64,000 bases of DNA from an uncultured Bacteroidales bacterium (GTDB taxonomy: Bacteria; Bacteroidota; Bacteroidia; Bacteroidales; UBA932): NCBI GenBank assembly GCA_944323825.1, contig CALUTY010000008.1:1-64000 (forward strand), written 5' to 3'. The notes under the pieces are model-generated. The model was not told where the DNA came from. It ran no database searches and was given only the letters and a program-made list of their open reading frames with translations. Position numbers and translations under genes: made by a program. Shown piece after piece: positions 16,804 through 25,112 of the stretch. Positions within the stretch are counted from its first letter, which is position 1, and each line of letters starts with the position of its first letter.

Positions 16804-16885
16804 GCGGGCGTGTTGTAATTGGTAGCCAAGCCAGACTTAGGATCTGGTGCCGCAAGGCGTATGGGTTCGAGTCCCTTCGCCCGCA
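16804..16885 (+). tRNA. tRNA-Leu (anticodon TAG)
   Basis: 82 nt. Acceptor strands GCGGGCG/CGCCCGC with discriminator A; anticodon stem CCAGA/TCTGG around CTTAGGA; long variable arm TGCCGCAAGGCG, the class II mark of leucine tRNAs; T-loop GGTTCGAGTCC. CCA is not encoded. Its terminator follows 7 nt later, and the ART/NADAR cassette abuts the terminator, so this tRNA may be a local insertion hotspot. Confidence 0.95.
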
Positions 16886-16891
16886 CAAAGG

Positions 16892-16925
16892 GACAGAGGC
16901 AGGATTTTCCGCCTCTGTCTTTTTT
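16892..16925 (+). terminator. tRNA-Leu terminator
   Basis: A perfect 9-bp stem GACAGAGGC/GCCTCTGTC with a 10-nt loop, then six T. The T-run touches the stop codon of the convergent NADAR gene (16924-16926). Confidence 0.93.
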
Positions 16926-17514
16926 ATGCGACAATCTCCTTCAATATGCCGATGAAATCAAAAGCATCCTGAGGAAGAGCATATTCCAGCCGCCCCGAAT
17001 CTCTGAGCTCCATCAAAAGTCTGCCGAGAAGATTGGGGCCCTCGTATGCCGGGCCCTTCCGCTTCACACCCCAAGTGTCAGCATATCTTTTCGGAAACGA
17101 TGTCTGATCCTCCACTATGAAAAGTCCCCGGCTCTCCTCAAGTGCCGACCGAAACATGTCATTCTGCTCATACTTGGTCTGCAGACAATATTTAATTGCA
17201 TCCACAACCATACAGCCCCAATCCGGCCGGCGGCAGGTCTTTTCCCATTTTTTTGCCGTCATCTTCGGATTATTCGCAGCATACACCGCTGACAACGGTT
17301 CCACGGTCCTGAACTTCATCAGCTGAAACAGCTGCTCCGCAGACTTGAACATCAGCCCGTCCACAATCAGAGGAGTTCTCGCGAAATTACTGAATATCCC
17401 CCACTCACCATTGACCTTATGTACCGGTGCACATTTATCCGCCGGATATGTCTCCAATGAAAAATAATCAGGATAATGCTCTTTTATAAAAGGTGCTATA
17501 CTGTAAAAGCTCAT
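16924..17514 (-). CDS. NADAR family protein (predicted ADP-ribosyl-guanine hydrolase / antitoxin)
   Basis: 196 residues. After a 35-residue lead the NADAR fold (YbiA/RibX-like, DUF1768) is clear: GIFSNFARTPLIVDGLMFKSAE (about 39-60) continuing as EQLFQLMKF, then NNPKMTAKKW (81-90), and ADTWGVKRKGPAYEGPNLLG (145-164) ahead of LLMELR. These carry the Asn/Phe, Glu, Lys and Trp residues that line the ligand pocket in the family. NADAR proteins bind ADP-ribose and some remove ADP-ribose from guanine in DNA, serving as antitoxins to DarT1-type enzymes. It follows the ADP-ribosyltransferase gene by 14 nt on the same strand, so the two are probably an operon in the order toxin, antitoxin. The pairing is the basis for calling it an antitoxin; that step is inference. 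Confidence 0.85.
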   Translation of the reverse strand: MSFYSIAPFIKEHYPDYFSLETYPADKCAPVHKVNGEWGIFSNFARTPLIVDGLMFKSAEQLFQLMKFRTVEPLSAVYAANNPKMTAKKWEKTCRRPDWGCMVVDAIKYCLQTKYEQNDMFRSALEESRGLFIVEDQTSFPKRYADTWGVKRKGPAYEGPNLLGRLLMELRDSGRLEYALPQDAFDFIGILKEIVA

Positions 17515-17528
17515 CGTCTATGAATCAT

Positions 17529-18152
17529 TCAATCATGAATATATCTGTCCTGAAAATTTGCCGGCGCTATAAAAACAGGCATTTCAGAGCCTTCAACAAA
17601 ACGCTTTCTGCTGTCCACCAGCACACGGTCTGTCCGGAGTATCTTCACCTTGCCGGCATCAAATATGGCCCGGTTTGTTCCGGCTGCAGGATTTTTCCAA
17701 TTGTACGGCCACATTATGAAATCCACACCTATGCTGCTCAGAAATTCGGAAGCCGCTTTCTCTCCTGAAAAATCCGTTTTGCCGGAAAGCTGCTTTGCCA
17801 GAAATTTTCTGAAATCCTTCCCGTTCCCCGCCACTTCTTCAGGAATGTCCAGATGCAAGACATTCCGGGCACGCATCAGCACCTCTGTCTTAACAGGCTC
17901 ACCGTAAGCGATAAAATTATCCTCACCAATGGCCGGCACTTCTACTGTATACACATAATTCTCATCGGAATTTTCATTACATGCAGAATAATGCGCTGCC
18001 GAACGATAGCACGAAGTGACATATACCCCATATCCGAACTTTATCTTGCCGTCACCCTCCAAAGCATGGGAAAGATCGAATTTGTCAAACAGACATGATG
18101 ATCCGTGATAAAAAATTTCCTTATTCTCCATCATTGATTTATACGGAAACAT
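17529..18152 (-). CDS. ADP-ribosyltransferase-like protein (phage polyvalent-protein ART type), candidate toxin
   Basis: 207 residues from the ATG at 18152; ATGs at 18134 and 18131 are also possible, and the frame opens with TTG at 18158. EIFYHGSSCLFDKFDLSHAL (about 13-32) and KFGYGVYVTS (about 39-48) match the first two ART core motifs, His16 and Tyr44 in the H-Y positions. Later come GEKAASEFLSSIGVDFIMWP and NRAIFDAGKVKIL (about 160-172), the third core strand as seen in ART domains of phage polyvalent proteins, where N-Y-V-V-F-D is usual. No Glu occupies the classic catalytic spot; Asn160 does. Targets are unknown. The small size, lack of signal peptide and coupling to NADAR suggest an intracellular toxin. 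The AraC gene lies 65 nt upstream on the same strand; no clean promoter was found between. Confidence 0.72.
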   Translation of the reverse strand: MFPYKSMMENKEIFYHGSSCLFDKFDLSHALEGDGKIKFGYGVYVTSCYRSAAHYSACNENSDENYVYTVEVPAIGEDNFIAYGEPVKTEVLMRARNVLHLDIPEEVAGNGKDFRKFLAKQLSGKTDFSGEKAASEFLSSIGVDFIMWPYNWKNPAAGTNRAIFDAGKVKILRTDRVLVDSRKRFVEGSEMPVFIAPANFQDRYIHD

Positions 18153-18217
18153 TGACAAAAATTCAGACAGGAGGATTGGTGCGGCAAAAACTGTTCCAAG
18201 GCAGGTCTTGCATAAGT

Positions 18218-19093
18218 CTACTGCTGTTTGCGGTATTGGAGAGGGGTGAGGCCGGTGTGATGCTTGAAAAACTGGACAAAAGTGGACGGGTCAGGAAAAT
18301 TGAGGGATTCGGAAATCTCAGCGACGGTCTGGTCGGTGGTTTTCAATTGCATCTTTATTTCTATGATGACGGTTTCGTTGATCCATTCGAGGATGGAACG
18401 GCCGGTCATTTTCTTTATGGCGGTGGAAAGATATTTCGGTGTACGGTTCATCTTGCCGGCATAGAAGGTCACGGTACGCTCCTTCTTGTACCATTTGGAA
18501 AGAAGTGCAAAAAAGTCATCGACCAGCTTCTCCTGCTTCAGGGCAGGCCCTGTGAAGCGGCTCACCTCTTTCTTTAGCAGGTCTATTATTTCCAGCAGCA
18601 GAGCATAGAACAAGGCCTTGCAGACTTCGTCGCGGTAGGAATTGTCAATGACGGAATATTTCTTTTCCAAGAGATCAAATGTATCCATGAGCCTGGACAT
18701 CTGTTTCTCCGACACGCGTGCCACCGGCATGCGCCTGGCCAGACTGAGAATGCCGGTATCTATCGGGGTGGGATATTCAAATATGACATCGGTGGAGGCA
18801 ATCAGGCTTTTTCTGTCGGCATCGGAAGAGCCGGATTCCACTTCCAGGAGCTCGTTGGGAGGCAGCAGCAGCACTGAATACGGCTTTATCTCGTATCTGC
18901 GCCCGTTGATCTTGACTGATGCCACGCCCTTCAGATAGAGACCGATGACTATGCCATCAAAAATGAAGAACGGTTCAGACTCATAAAAATCCCATATTCT
19001 TCCGGTTGAGGATATGTAAAGGTCTTTGACAGAGGACGGATCAGAAACCTCCGAAATGTCCCCCATTGCGATCCTGCTGAATTTTTCTTTCAT
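18218..19093 (-). CDS. AraC family transcriptional regulator
   Basis: 291 residues from ATG 19093; an extension to 19171 is open but has no family similarity and would cover the divergent promoter region. The N-terminal part is a cupin-like sensor domain (IKPYSVLLLPPNELLEVESG). The C-terminal 100 residues have the two AraC HTH units (TVTFYAGKMNRTPKYLSTAIK and VAEISESLNFPDPSTFVQFFK) and the closing GLTPLQYRK. It is transcribed away from the Ca2+-ATPase gene, with 110 bp between start codons, and towards the ART/NADAR pair. It may control either neighbour; the sequence does not decide. Confidence 0.9.
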   Translation of the reverse strand: MKEKFSRIAMGDISEVSDPSSVKDLYISSTGRIWDFYESEPFFIFDGIVIGLYLKGVASVKINGRRYEIKPYSVLLLPPNELLEVESGSSDADRKSLIASTDVIFEYPTPIDTGILSLARRMPVARVSEKQMSRLMDTFDLLEKKYSVIDNSYRDEVCKALFYALLLEIIDLLKKEVSRFTGPALKQEKLVDDFFALLSKWYKKERTVTFYAGKMNRTPKYLSTAIKKMTGRSILEWINETVIIEIKMQLKTTDQTVAEISESLNFPDPSTFVQFFKHHTGLTPLQYRKQQ

Positions 19094-19155
19094 AAATCCG
19101 ACTTTTTCCACATTTTTTATTCTGCAATAATAACAATTATTCCCTTCGGCAAGCA

Positions 19156-19163
19156 TAATTTTG
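19156..19163 (+). promoter_or_regulatory. Ca2+-ATPase promoter -7 element
   Basis: TAATTTTG, 40 nt before the ATG at 19204. No TTTG at the usual distance, so an activator may be needed; the divergent AraC gene is the nearest candidate. Confidence 0.55.
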
Positions 19164-19203
19164 CACCACATTTAAGACACAGACATATAAAAATTCAAAC
19201 AAT

Positions 19204-21843
19204 ATGGAACAATTCTACAACCGCACTGCCGAAAATGTCGCCAAAGAAATGGGGACAGACAGGACTCGCGGCCTGAAAAAGGACGAGATCGCAGCCCGTC
19301 TGGAGAAATACGGGAAGAACACGCTCGTGCAGAAGAAGAACAAGCCGTTCATCGTCATGTTCTTCGAACAGTTCAAAAGCTTCATGATCATACTGCTCAT
19401 CATAGCGGCAATCATTTCCGGAGTGATGGGAATCAAAACCGGCGAAGGGCTTCTGGACACATATATAATAATGGGAATCCTGCTCCTGAATGCATTCATC
19501 GGAGCCTATCAGGAACTGAAGGCCCAGAAGTCGCTTGAGTCGCTCAAGAAGATGGCCGCCCCGATGGCCAAAGTGGTCAGGGACGGGGAAGCCATGGTAG
19601 TGAATGTCGAGGAAGTGGTGCCGGGTGACCTTGTGGAACTTGAAGTCGGGGACATAGTTCCTGCGGACATAAGGCTCACGGAATCAGTCAATATGAGTAT
19701 CCAGGAATCCTCCATGACAGGAGAATCCGTGCCGGTGGAAAAGAACACCGAAGCTCTCGGCGACGGGGAAATTCCTCTTGGCGACCGCACCAACATGGCC
19801 TATTCCAGCGGCATCGTGACATTCGGTCACGGAAAGGGAATAGTCGTGGGGACCGGAATGAACACAGAAATAGGAAAGATAGCCGGAATGCTCAACGGAG
19901 AGTCTGACACCCAGACACCGATGCAGATCAGACTGGAAAAGCTCGGTAAAGTGCTCGGCATAGCCTCGGTAATCATCTGTGCCATAATATTTGTCATAGG
20001 GATAATCCACGGAGGCGACTGGATCAGCATGTTCATGATAGCAGTGTCGCTTGCCGTGGCTGCCATTCCTGAAGGCCTGCCGGCCATCTCCACCATCATC
20101 CTCTCAATGGGAGTGCGCAGAATGGTGAAGCACAATGCCATCATCCGCAAGCTCCCATCAGTGGAAACCCTCGGATGCACCACTGTCATCTGCTCTGACA
20201 AGACCGGTACACTGACAAAGAACCAGATGACCGTAGTAGAAGAATATTCCGCAAGCGGAAGCCTCGACAAGCTTGTGACAATCTCCGTGCTCTGCTGTGA
20301 CGCCAAGGAGGTGAAAAACAGCGAAGGCGGCACGACCGGCGTCGGCGACCCTACTGAAATAGCCCTAGTGGACCTCGGCAAAAAGAACGGGGTGGACAAG
20401 GCGGCCCTCGATGCAGCCTGCCCGCGTGAAGGTGAAATCGCCTTCGACTCGTCACGAAAGAGGATGGCCACCATCAACAGGATGCAGGACGGAAAGCTGC
20501 AGATCAATGTGAAAGGCGGTCTTGACGAAGTGCTGTCAGTCTGTACAAAGATAGAAACCGCAGACGGCATCAGGGACATCACTCCGGAAGATATTGCTGA
20601 CCTCCAGCAGAGGAACCAGAAAATGGCGGAATCCGCCCTCAGGGTGCTCGCAATGGCATACCGACCTGCCAATGAAGTGTCTTCAGTGATGGAAGAAGTC
20701 GAAAGGGATCTCATATTCGTCGGCATGACAGGAATGATCGACCCTGAAAGGGAAGAAGTCATCGGGGCTATAGAGGAATGCCACAACGCAGGCATCAGGA
20801 CAGTGATGATCACCGGAGACCACAAGGCCACCGCCCTTGCCATTGCCAGGAAGATAGGCATATACAAGGAAGGCAACCTCGCCATCACGGGGACCGAACT
20901 TGACCGTCTCGATGAAAAGACTTTCGACGAAAATGTGGAAAAATATTCCGTCTATGCCAGAATAGCCCCCGAGCAGAAAGTCAAGATAGTCACCGCATGG
21001 CAAAAGAAAGGAGAAATCGTGGCAATGACAGGTGACGGCGTGAACGATGCTCCGGCCCTCAAGCAGGCCAACATAGGAGTGTCAATGGGAATCACGGGCA
21101 CAGAAGTGGCCAAGGACGCTTCTGACATGGTCCTCTCGGACGACAATTTCGTCACGATAGTATCTGCAGTGGCAGAAGGGCGCAGAATATATGACAACAT
21201 ATTGAAGACCATACTGTTCCTCCTCTCCACCAACCTCGGTGAAGTGCTGTTGCTCTTCGTTGCCTCCATATTCAACATGGGAATTCCGCTCCTGCCAATC
21301 CACATCCTCTGGATCAACCTTGTCAGCGAGACCTTCCCTGCCCTCGCCATCAGCCTTGACCCTGCAGCCAAGGACATCATGAAGAAGAGACCGCGCAATA
21401 ACGGCAACCAGTTCATGGACAGAGGCATGATATGGAGAATCGGCTATCAGGGAGTGATGATGGGAGCCATAACGCTTGTGGCATTCATCCTCGGCAAGAA
21501 GATGGGCATGGACATATATGCTGGCAATGCAGCAGCCGCAGAGACACTCGGCCAGACCATGGCATTCGCTTCACTCATCGCCGCCAAACTGGTGCATGCC
21601 GGGAACCTGCACTCCAACACGGAATCAAGGTTCAAGTTCAATCCTCTGAACAACAAGCCGCTGATCTTCGCAATACTGCTTTCGCTGGCATTCTCACTCT
21701 CCGTGCTGCTCATCCCGCCGTTTGCCAAGGCATTTGAATTTGCACAGATGGGCACGGCACAATGGCTGACGGTACTCGGTCTGGCACTCGTTCCGCTCGT
21801 AGTGGTGGAAGTGTTCAAGCTCCTGAAATGGAACGGGAAATGA
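19204..21843 (+). CDS. Calcium-translocating P-type ATPase (type II)
   Basis: 879 residues, full length for a PMCA/SERCA-type pump. Order: N-terminal cation-ATPase domain (YNRTAENVAKEMGTD, GLKKDEIAARLEKYGKN), two membrane helices, actuator domain with MTGESVPVEK, ion-site helix with PEGLPA, phosphorylation motif CSDKTGTLTKNQ (Asp near residue 331), nucleotide-binding region with FDSSRKRM and KGGLDEVL, hinge TGDGVNDAPALKQAN, and six C-terminal helices with the NLVSETFPALAISLDP segment of helix 6. It would export Ca2+ (or another divalent cation) at the inner membrane. It stands alone, divergent from an AraC regulator. Confidence 0.93.
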   Translation: MEQFYNRTAENVAKEMGTDRTRGLKKDEIAARLEKYGKNTLVQKKNKPFIVMFFEQFKSFMIILLIIAAIISGVMGIKTGEGLLDTYIIMGILLLNAFIGAYQELKAQKSLESLKKMAAPMAKVVRDGEAMVVNVEEVVPGDLVELEVGDIVPADIRLTESVNMSIQESSMTGESVPVEKNTEALGDGEIPLGDRTNMAYSSGIVTFGHGKGIVVGTGMNTEIGKIAGMLNGESDTQTPMQIRLEKLGKVLGIASVIICAIIFVIGIIHGGDWISMFMIAVSLAVAAIPEGLPAISTIILSMGVRRMVKHNAIIRKLPSVETLGCTTVICSDKTGTLTKNQMTVVEEYSASGSLDKLVTISVLCCDAKEVKNSEGGTTGVGDPTEIALVDLGKKNGVDKAALDAACPREGEIAFDSSRKRMATINRMQDGKLQINVKGGLDEVLSVCTKIETADGIRDITPEDIADLQQRNQKMAESALRVLAMAYRPANEVSSVMEEVERDLIFVGMTGMIDPEREEVIGAIEECHNAGIRTVMITGDHKATALAIARKIGIYKEGNLAITGTELDRLDEKTFDENVEKYSVYARIAPEQKVKIVTAWQKKGEIVAMTGDGVNDAPALKQANIGVSMGITGTEVAKDASDMVLSDDNFVTIVSAVAEGRRIYDNILKTILFLLSTNLGEVLLLFVASIFNMGIPLLPIHILWINLVSETFPALAISLDPAAKDIMKKRPRNNGNQFMDRGMIWRIGYQGVMMGAITLVAFILGKKMGMDIYAGNAAAAETLGQTMAFASLIAAKLVHAGNLHSNTESRFKFNPLNNKPLIFAILLSLAFSLSVLLIPPFAKAFEFAQMGTAQWLTVLGLALVPLVVVEVFKLLKWNGK

Positions 21844-21895
21844 TGACATACCGGCCGGAAATGCCGAAGAAGGCTGACTGACCTGAGATAAAAAA

Positions 21896-21976
21896 ATGAC
21901 AGGGCTCCGAAGACAAGATGAAGCAGTATTAATGCAATTTTGTTCAATGGCGATGGGTAATGTGAAGCCCTGTCAT
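21896..21976. other. Long inverted repeat, possible small structured RNA
   Basis: ATGACAGGGCT (21896-21906) and AGCCCTGTCAT (21966-21976) are perfect reverse complements with 59 bases between them. The inner segment has no open reading frame of note. It sits between the Ca2+-ATPase and its terminator, so it may be part of the 3' untranslated region. Confidence 0.4.
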
Positions 21977-22036
21977 AATGACAAATAACAAATACAAAAA
22001 AATTCCCGGAAACAAATATAGAGTCATAAACGAAAG

Positions 22037-22072
22037 AAAATCCTGCCGGATGGCAGGATTTTCTGTTTTTTA
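22037..22072 (+). terminator. Terminator after the Ca2+-ATPase gene
   Basis: A perfect 11-bp stem AAAATCCTGCC/GGCAGGATTTT (22037-22047 and 22052-22062) with a GGAT loop, then CTG and a T-run. It may work in both directions between convergent genes. Confidence 0.9.
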
Positions 22073-22177
22073 ATGAGATGTTTTCTCTTTTTTTATTTCC
22101 GTTTCCGGATTTTGTCAGAATTTCTCTTTTTTGTCATCTTTCAGATTTGAGAATCCGGCAAATTCATCTGAGATATC

Positions 22178-23794
22178 CTACATGCCTATCTGCTTGAAGA
22201 AGTCATTGCCCTTGTCATCAACAAGGATGAATGCAGGGAAGTCCTCTACTCTGATCTTCCAGATGGCTTCCATGCCAAGCTCTGGATATTCCACGCATTC
22301 GATGGACTTGATGTTGTTCTGGGCGAGGATGGCTGCAGGTCCTCCGATCGAGCCGAGATAGAATCCGCCGTGCTTCTTGCAGGCATCTGTCACCTGCTGG
22401 CTCCTGTTGCCCTTTGCAAGCATGATCATGCTGCCGCCATGATCCTGGAACAGATCCACATAAGGGTCCATACGGCCGGCTGTTGTAGGTCCCATGGAAC
22501 CGCAGGCCATTCCGGCAGGCGTCTTTGCAGGTCCGGCATAGTACACAGGATGATCCTTGAAATACTGAGGCATCTCCTCTCCCCTGTCAAGACGCTCCTT
22601 GATCCTGGCATGGGCGATGTCCCTTGCCACGATGATGGTGCCGTTCAGGCTCAGGCGGGTAGAAACCGGATATTTCGTGAGTTCGGCAAGGATTTCCGGC
22701 ATAGGGCGGTCAAGGTCGATCTTCACGGCATTGCCCTCCCCTGCCTGACGGAGTTCCTCAGGAATCAGACGGCCAGGATTGTCATCCATCTTTTCTATCC
22801 AGATGCCGTCCTTGTTGATCTTGCACTTGATGTTCCTGTCTGCGGAGCAGCTTACGCCGAGTCCGACAGGACAGCTTGCACCGTGGCGAGGAAGCCTGAT
22901 GATGCGCACATCATGGGCATAATACTTGCCGCCGAACTGTGCGCCAAGGCCGATCTTGTGGGCAGCCTCAAGCACCTGTTTCTCCAGCTCCACATCCCTG
23001 AATGCGCGGCCGGTCTCATCTCCGGTAGTCGGCAGGGTGTCATAATAATGTGTGGATGCGAGCTTGACTGTCAGAAGGTTCTTTTCTGCCGATGTGCCTC
23101 CGATGACGAATGCGATGTGATAAGGAGGGCAGGCAGCAGTCCCGAGCGTCTTCATCTTTGACACAAGGAAAGGCACGAGGGTCCCCGGATTCAGAATCGC
23201 CTTGGTCTCCTGATAGAGATATGTCTTGTTGGCCGAGCCGCCGCCCTTTGCAACGCACAGGAAACGGTACTCCATGCCTTCAGTCGCCTCAATGTCAATC
23301 TGTGCAGGGAGGTTGCATTTCGTGTTCACCTCGTCATACATGGTGAGAGGAGCGTTCTGCGAATAACGGAGATTCTCCTCAGTGTAGGTCTTGAACACTC
23401 CGAGGGAAAGAGCCTCCTCGTCACAATATCCGGTCCATACCTGCTGGCCCTTTTCACCATGGATGATGGCAGTGCCTGTGTCCTGGCAGAAAGGAAGCTT
23501 GCCCTTGCAGGCCACTTCGGCATTGCGCAGGAATGTCAGGGCGACATATTTGTCATTCTCACTTGCCTCAGGATCGGAAAGTATCTTCGCCACCTGCTCG
23601 TTGTGCGCAGGACGGAGCATGAAGGAAACATCACGGAAAGCTGCATTCGCCATTGCAGTAAGGCCTTCTTTGGCCACTTTCAGGACAGGCTTTCCTTCAA
23701 ATTCCCCGACGGAGACATGATCCTTCGTCAGAAGATAGTATTCAGTCTGGTCTTCGCCAAGCTGAAACATAGGTGCATACTTGAACTCTACCAT
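22178..23794 (-). CDS. fumB: Class I fumarate hydratase (Fe-S, FumA/FumB type)
   Basis: 538 residues, with both halves in one chain as in E. coli FumA/FumB. Cysteines of the oxygen-labile [4Fe-4S] cluster can be placed in [21 protein letters not shown] and [10 protein letters not shown]. The C-terminal beta domain ([33 protein letters not shown]) carries substrate-binding residues. It interconverts fumarate and malate; in anaerobic Bacteroidales it works in the reductive branch towards succinate. It lies 21 nt after prfB on the same strand and is probably read from the prfB promoters. Confidence 0.95.
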   Translation of the reverse strand: MVEFKYAPMFQLGEDQTEYYLLTKDHVSVGEFEGKPVLKVAKEGLTAMANAAFRDVSFMLRPAHNEQVAKILSDPEASENDKYVALTFLRNAEVACKGKLPFCQDTGTAIIHGEKGQQVWTGYCDEEALSLGVFKTYTEENLRYSQNAPLTMYDEVNTKCNLPAQIDIEATEGMEYRFLCVAKGGGSANKTYLYQETKAILNPGTLVPFLVSKMKTLGTAACPPYHIAFVIGGTSAEKNLLTVKLASTHYYDTLPTTGDETGRAFRDVELEKQVLEAAHKIGLGAQFGGKYYAHDVRIIRLPRHGASCPVGLGVSCSADRNIKCKINKDGIWIEKMDDNPGRLIPEELRQAGEGNAVKIDLDRPMPEILAELTKYPVSTRLSLNGTIIVARDIAHARIKERLDRGEEMPQYFKDHPVYYAGPAKTPAGMACGSMGPTTAGRMDPYVDLFQDHGGSMIMLAKGNRSQQVTDACKKHGGFYLGSIGGPAAILAQNNIKSIECVEYPELGMEAIWKIRVEDFPAFILVDDKGNDFFKQIGM

Positions 23795-23815
23795 ATAGTC
23801 GTAATATTAAGATTG

Positions 23816-24940
23816 TCAATGATTGTCTCCGCCGCCCATCAGGAAGACCTTCATGAATTCATTCAGGTCCCCGTCAAGTACCCCTTGCGTATCAGATGTC
23901 TCATACCCGGTCCTCAGATCCTTGACCATCTTGTATGGGTGCAGGACATAGCTCCTGATCTGAGAGCCCCATTCGATTTTCTTCTTCTGCCCCTCCAGCT
24001 CGGCCTGCTTTGCCTGACGCTTCTTCAGTTCAAGGTCATATAGACGGGACTTCAGGATACGCAGGGCATTCTGCCTGTTGTCAAGCTGGGAGCGGGTTTC
24101 GGTGTTCTCCACCACGATACCGGTCGGGATATGCCTTACGCGCACCCCTGTCTCCACCTTGTTGACATTCTGGCCGCCGGCACCGCTGGAACGGTAGGTG
24201 TCCCACTCGAGGTCACCGGGATTGATTTCTATTTCGATGGTGTCATCCACGAGAGGATATACAAACACGGAGGAAAAAGTGGTCTGCCTCTTGCCCTGGG
24301 CATTGAACGGGGATATGCGGACAAGTCTGTGCACCCCGCTCTCGGCCTTCAGGTAACCGAAGGCATAGTCCCCTTCAAACTGGATTGTGGCGGACTTGAT
24401 TCCTGCATCCTCGCCTTCAAGCACATCAGTGACGGTGACCTTGTAGCCGTTCCTCTCGCCCCAGCGCATATACATCCTCATAAGCATTGAAGACCAGTCA
24501 TTTGCCTCCGTACCGCCGGCACCTGAGTTGATGGTGAGGATGGCACCGAGATTGTCTCCCTCCTCGCCGAGCATATTCCTCAGCTCCAATGCCTCAATCT
24601 CCTTCTCCACACTGCCGTATGCCGCATCAAGTTCACGGGTCTCATCCGTCACACCATCCTCTCCGGCAGCAGCAAGACTATCCTTTGCAAAGTCGTAAAG
24701 CACATCCAGATCAGCAACTCCAGAAGCCACCTTGTCATAACCGGCAACCCAGAATTTCACCCCGGCAAGTTCCTTCAGGAATTTCTCCGCCTCCTTGGGG
24801 TCATCCCAGAAATCCGGTTCAACGGTCCTTTTCTGCTTTTCCTCAGTCTCTGCCCGCTTTGCATCTATGTCAAGGCATTTCTTCAATGTTCCGACCCTCT
24901 GATGGAGAGCCTTTATCTGTTCTGCTGTTATCATAATCAT
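23816..24940 (-). CDS. prfB: Peptide chain release factor 2, without programmed frameshift
   Basis: 374 residues; start ATG at 24940 or 24934. The RF2 tripeptide SPF (RLVRISPFNAQGKRQT) recognises UGA/UAA stops, and the GGQ motif (YRSSGAGGQNVNKVETG) enters the peptidyl transferase centre. In most bacteria an in-frame UGA at about codon 25 requires a +1 frameshift (CTT TGA C). Here the same place reads TGC CTT GAC and the protein LKKCLDIDAK runs through, so RF2 is not made by autoregulatory frameshifting. Two promoter-like repeats lie upstream. Downstream gene: fumarase. Confidence 0.95.
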   Translation of the reverse strand: MIMITAEQIKALHQRVGTLKKCLDIDAKRAETEEKQKRTVEPDFWDDPKEAEKFLKELAGVKFWVAGYDKVASGVADLDVLYDFAKDSLAAAGEDGVTDETRELDAAYGSVEKEIEALELRNMLGEEGDNLGAILTINSGAGGTEANDWSSMLMRMYMRWGERNGYKVTVTDVLEGEDAGIKSATIQFEGDYAFGYLKAESGVHRLVRISPFNAQGKRQTTFSSVFVYPLVDDTIEIEINPGDLEWDTYRSSGAGGQNVNKVETGVRVRHIPTGIVVENTETRSQLDNRQNALRILKSRLYDLELKKRQAKQAELEGQKKKIEWGSQIRSYVLHPYKMVKDLRTGYETSDTQGVLDGDLNEFMKVFLMGGGDNH

Positions 24941-24993
24941 TTATTATAATCTCCCGGAACCGGAACCATTTCCGTCTTCCTCCGGGCATTCTG

Positions 24994-25025
24994 CAAATAT
25001 ACGCAGAAGCCGAGAGCAATGCAAA
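24994..25025 (-). promoter_or_regulatory. prfB proximal promoter
   Basis: Read on the minus strand: TTTG (25022-25025), a 20-nt spacer, TATATTTG (24994-25001). Transcription would start about 45-50 nt before the ATG. The upstream box lies in the palindrome of the repeat at 25001-25035. Confidence 0.85.
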
Positions 25026-25035
25026 CTTGTTTGCA
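25001..25035. repeat. 35-bp direct repeat, copy 1 (contains prfB promoter)
   Basis: Identical over 35 bases to 25078-25112, 77 bp apart. Each copy begins ACGCAGAAGCCGAGAGC and ends in the palindrome GCAAACTTGTTTGC. In this copy the adjoining TATATTTG completes a promoter. Confidence 0.95.
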
Positions 25036-25077
25036 ATTGCCGAGGCGCAACAGTATAAATGGCCGCCAGGCCAAATT

Positions 25078-25112
25078 ACGCAGAAGCCGAGAGCAATGCA
25101 AACTTGTTTGCA
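25078..25112. repeat. 35-bp direct repeat, copy 2 (abuts esterase stop codon)
   Basis: Same 35 bases as copy 1. The matching -7 region is one base short (TAATTTG instead of TAnnTTTG), so this copy is probably a weak or dead promoter. Its last base touches the stop codon of the esterase gene at 25113. The palindrome here extends to 18 bp (ATGCAAACTTGTTTGCAT). Confidence 0.95.

Noticed and set aside
21447-21947. A 166-codon minus-strand frame with a hydrophobic start over the end of the Ca2+-ATPase gene
   Set aside because: Only the first 20 residues look membrane-like; the rest is an antisense image of the conserved ATPase C-terminus.
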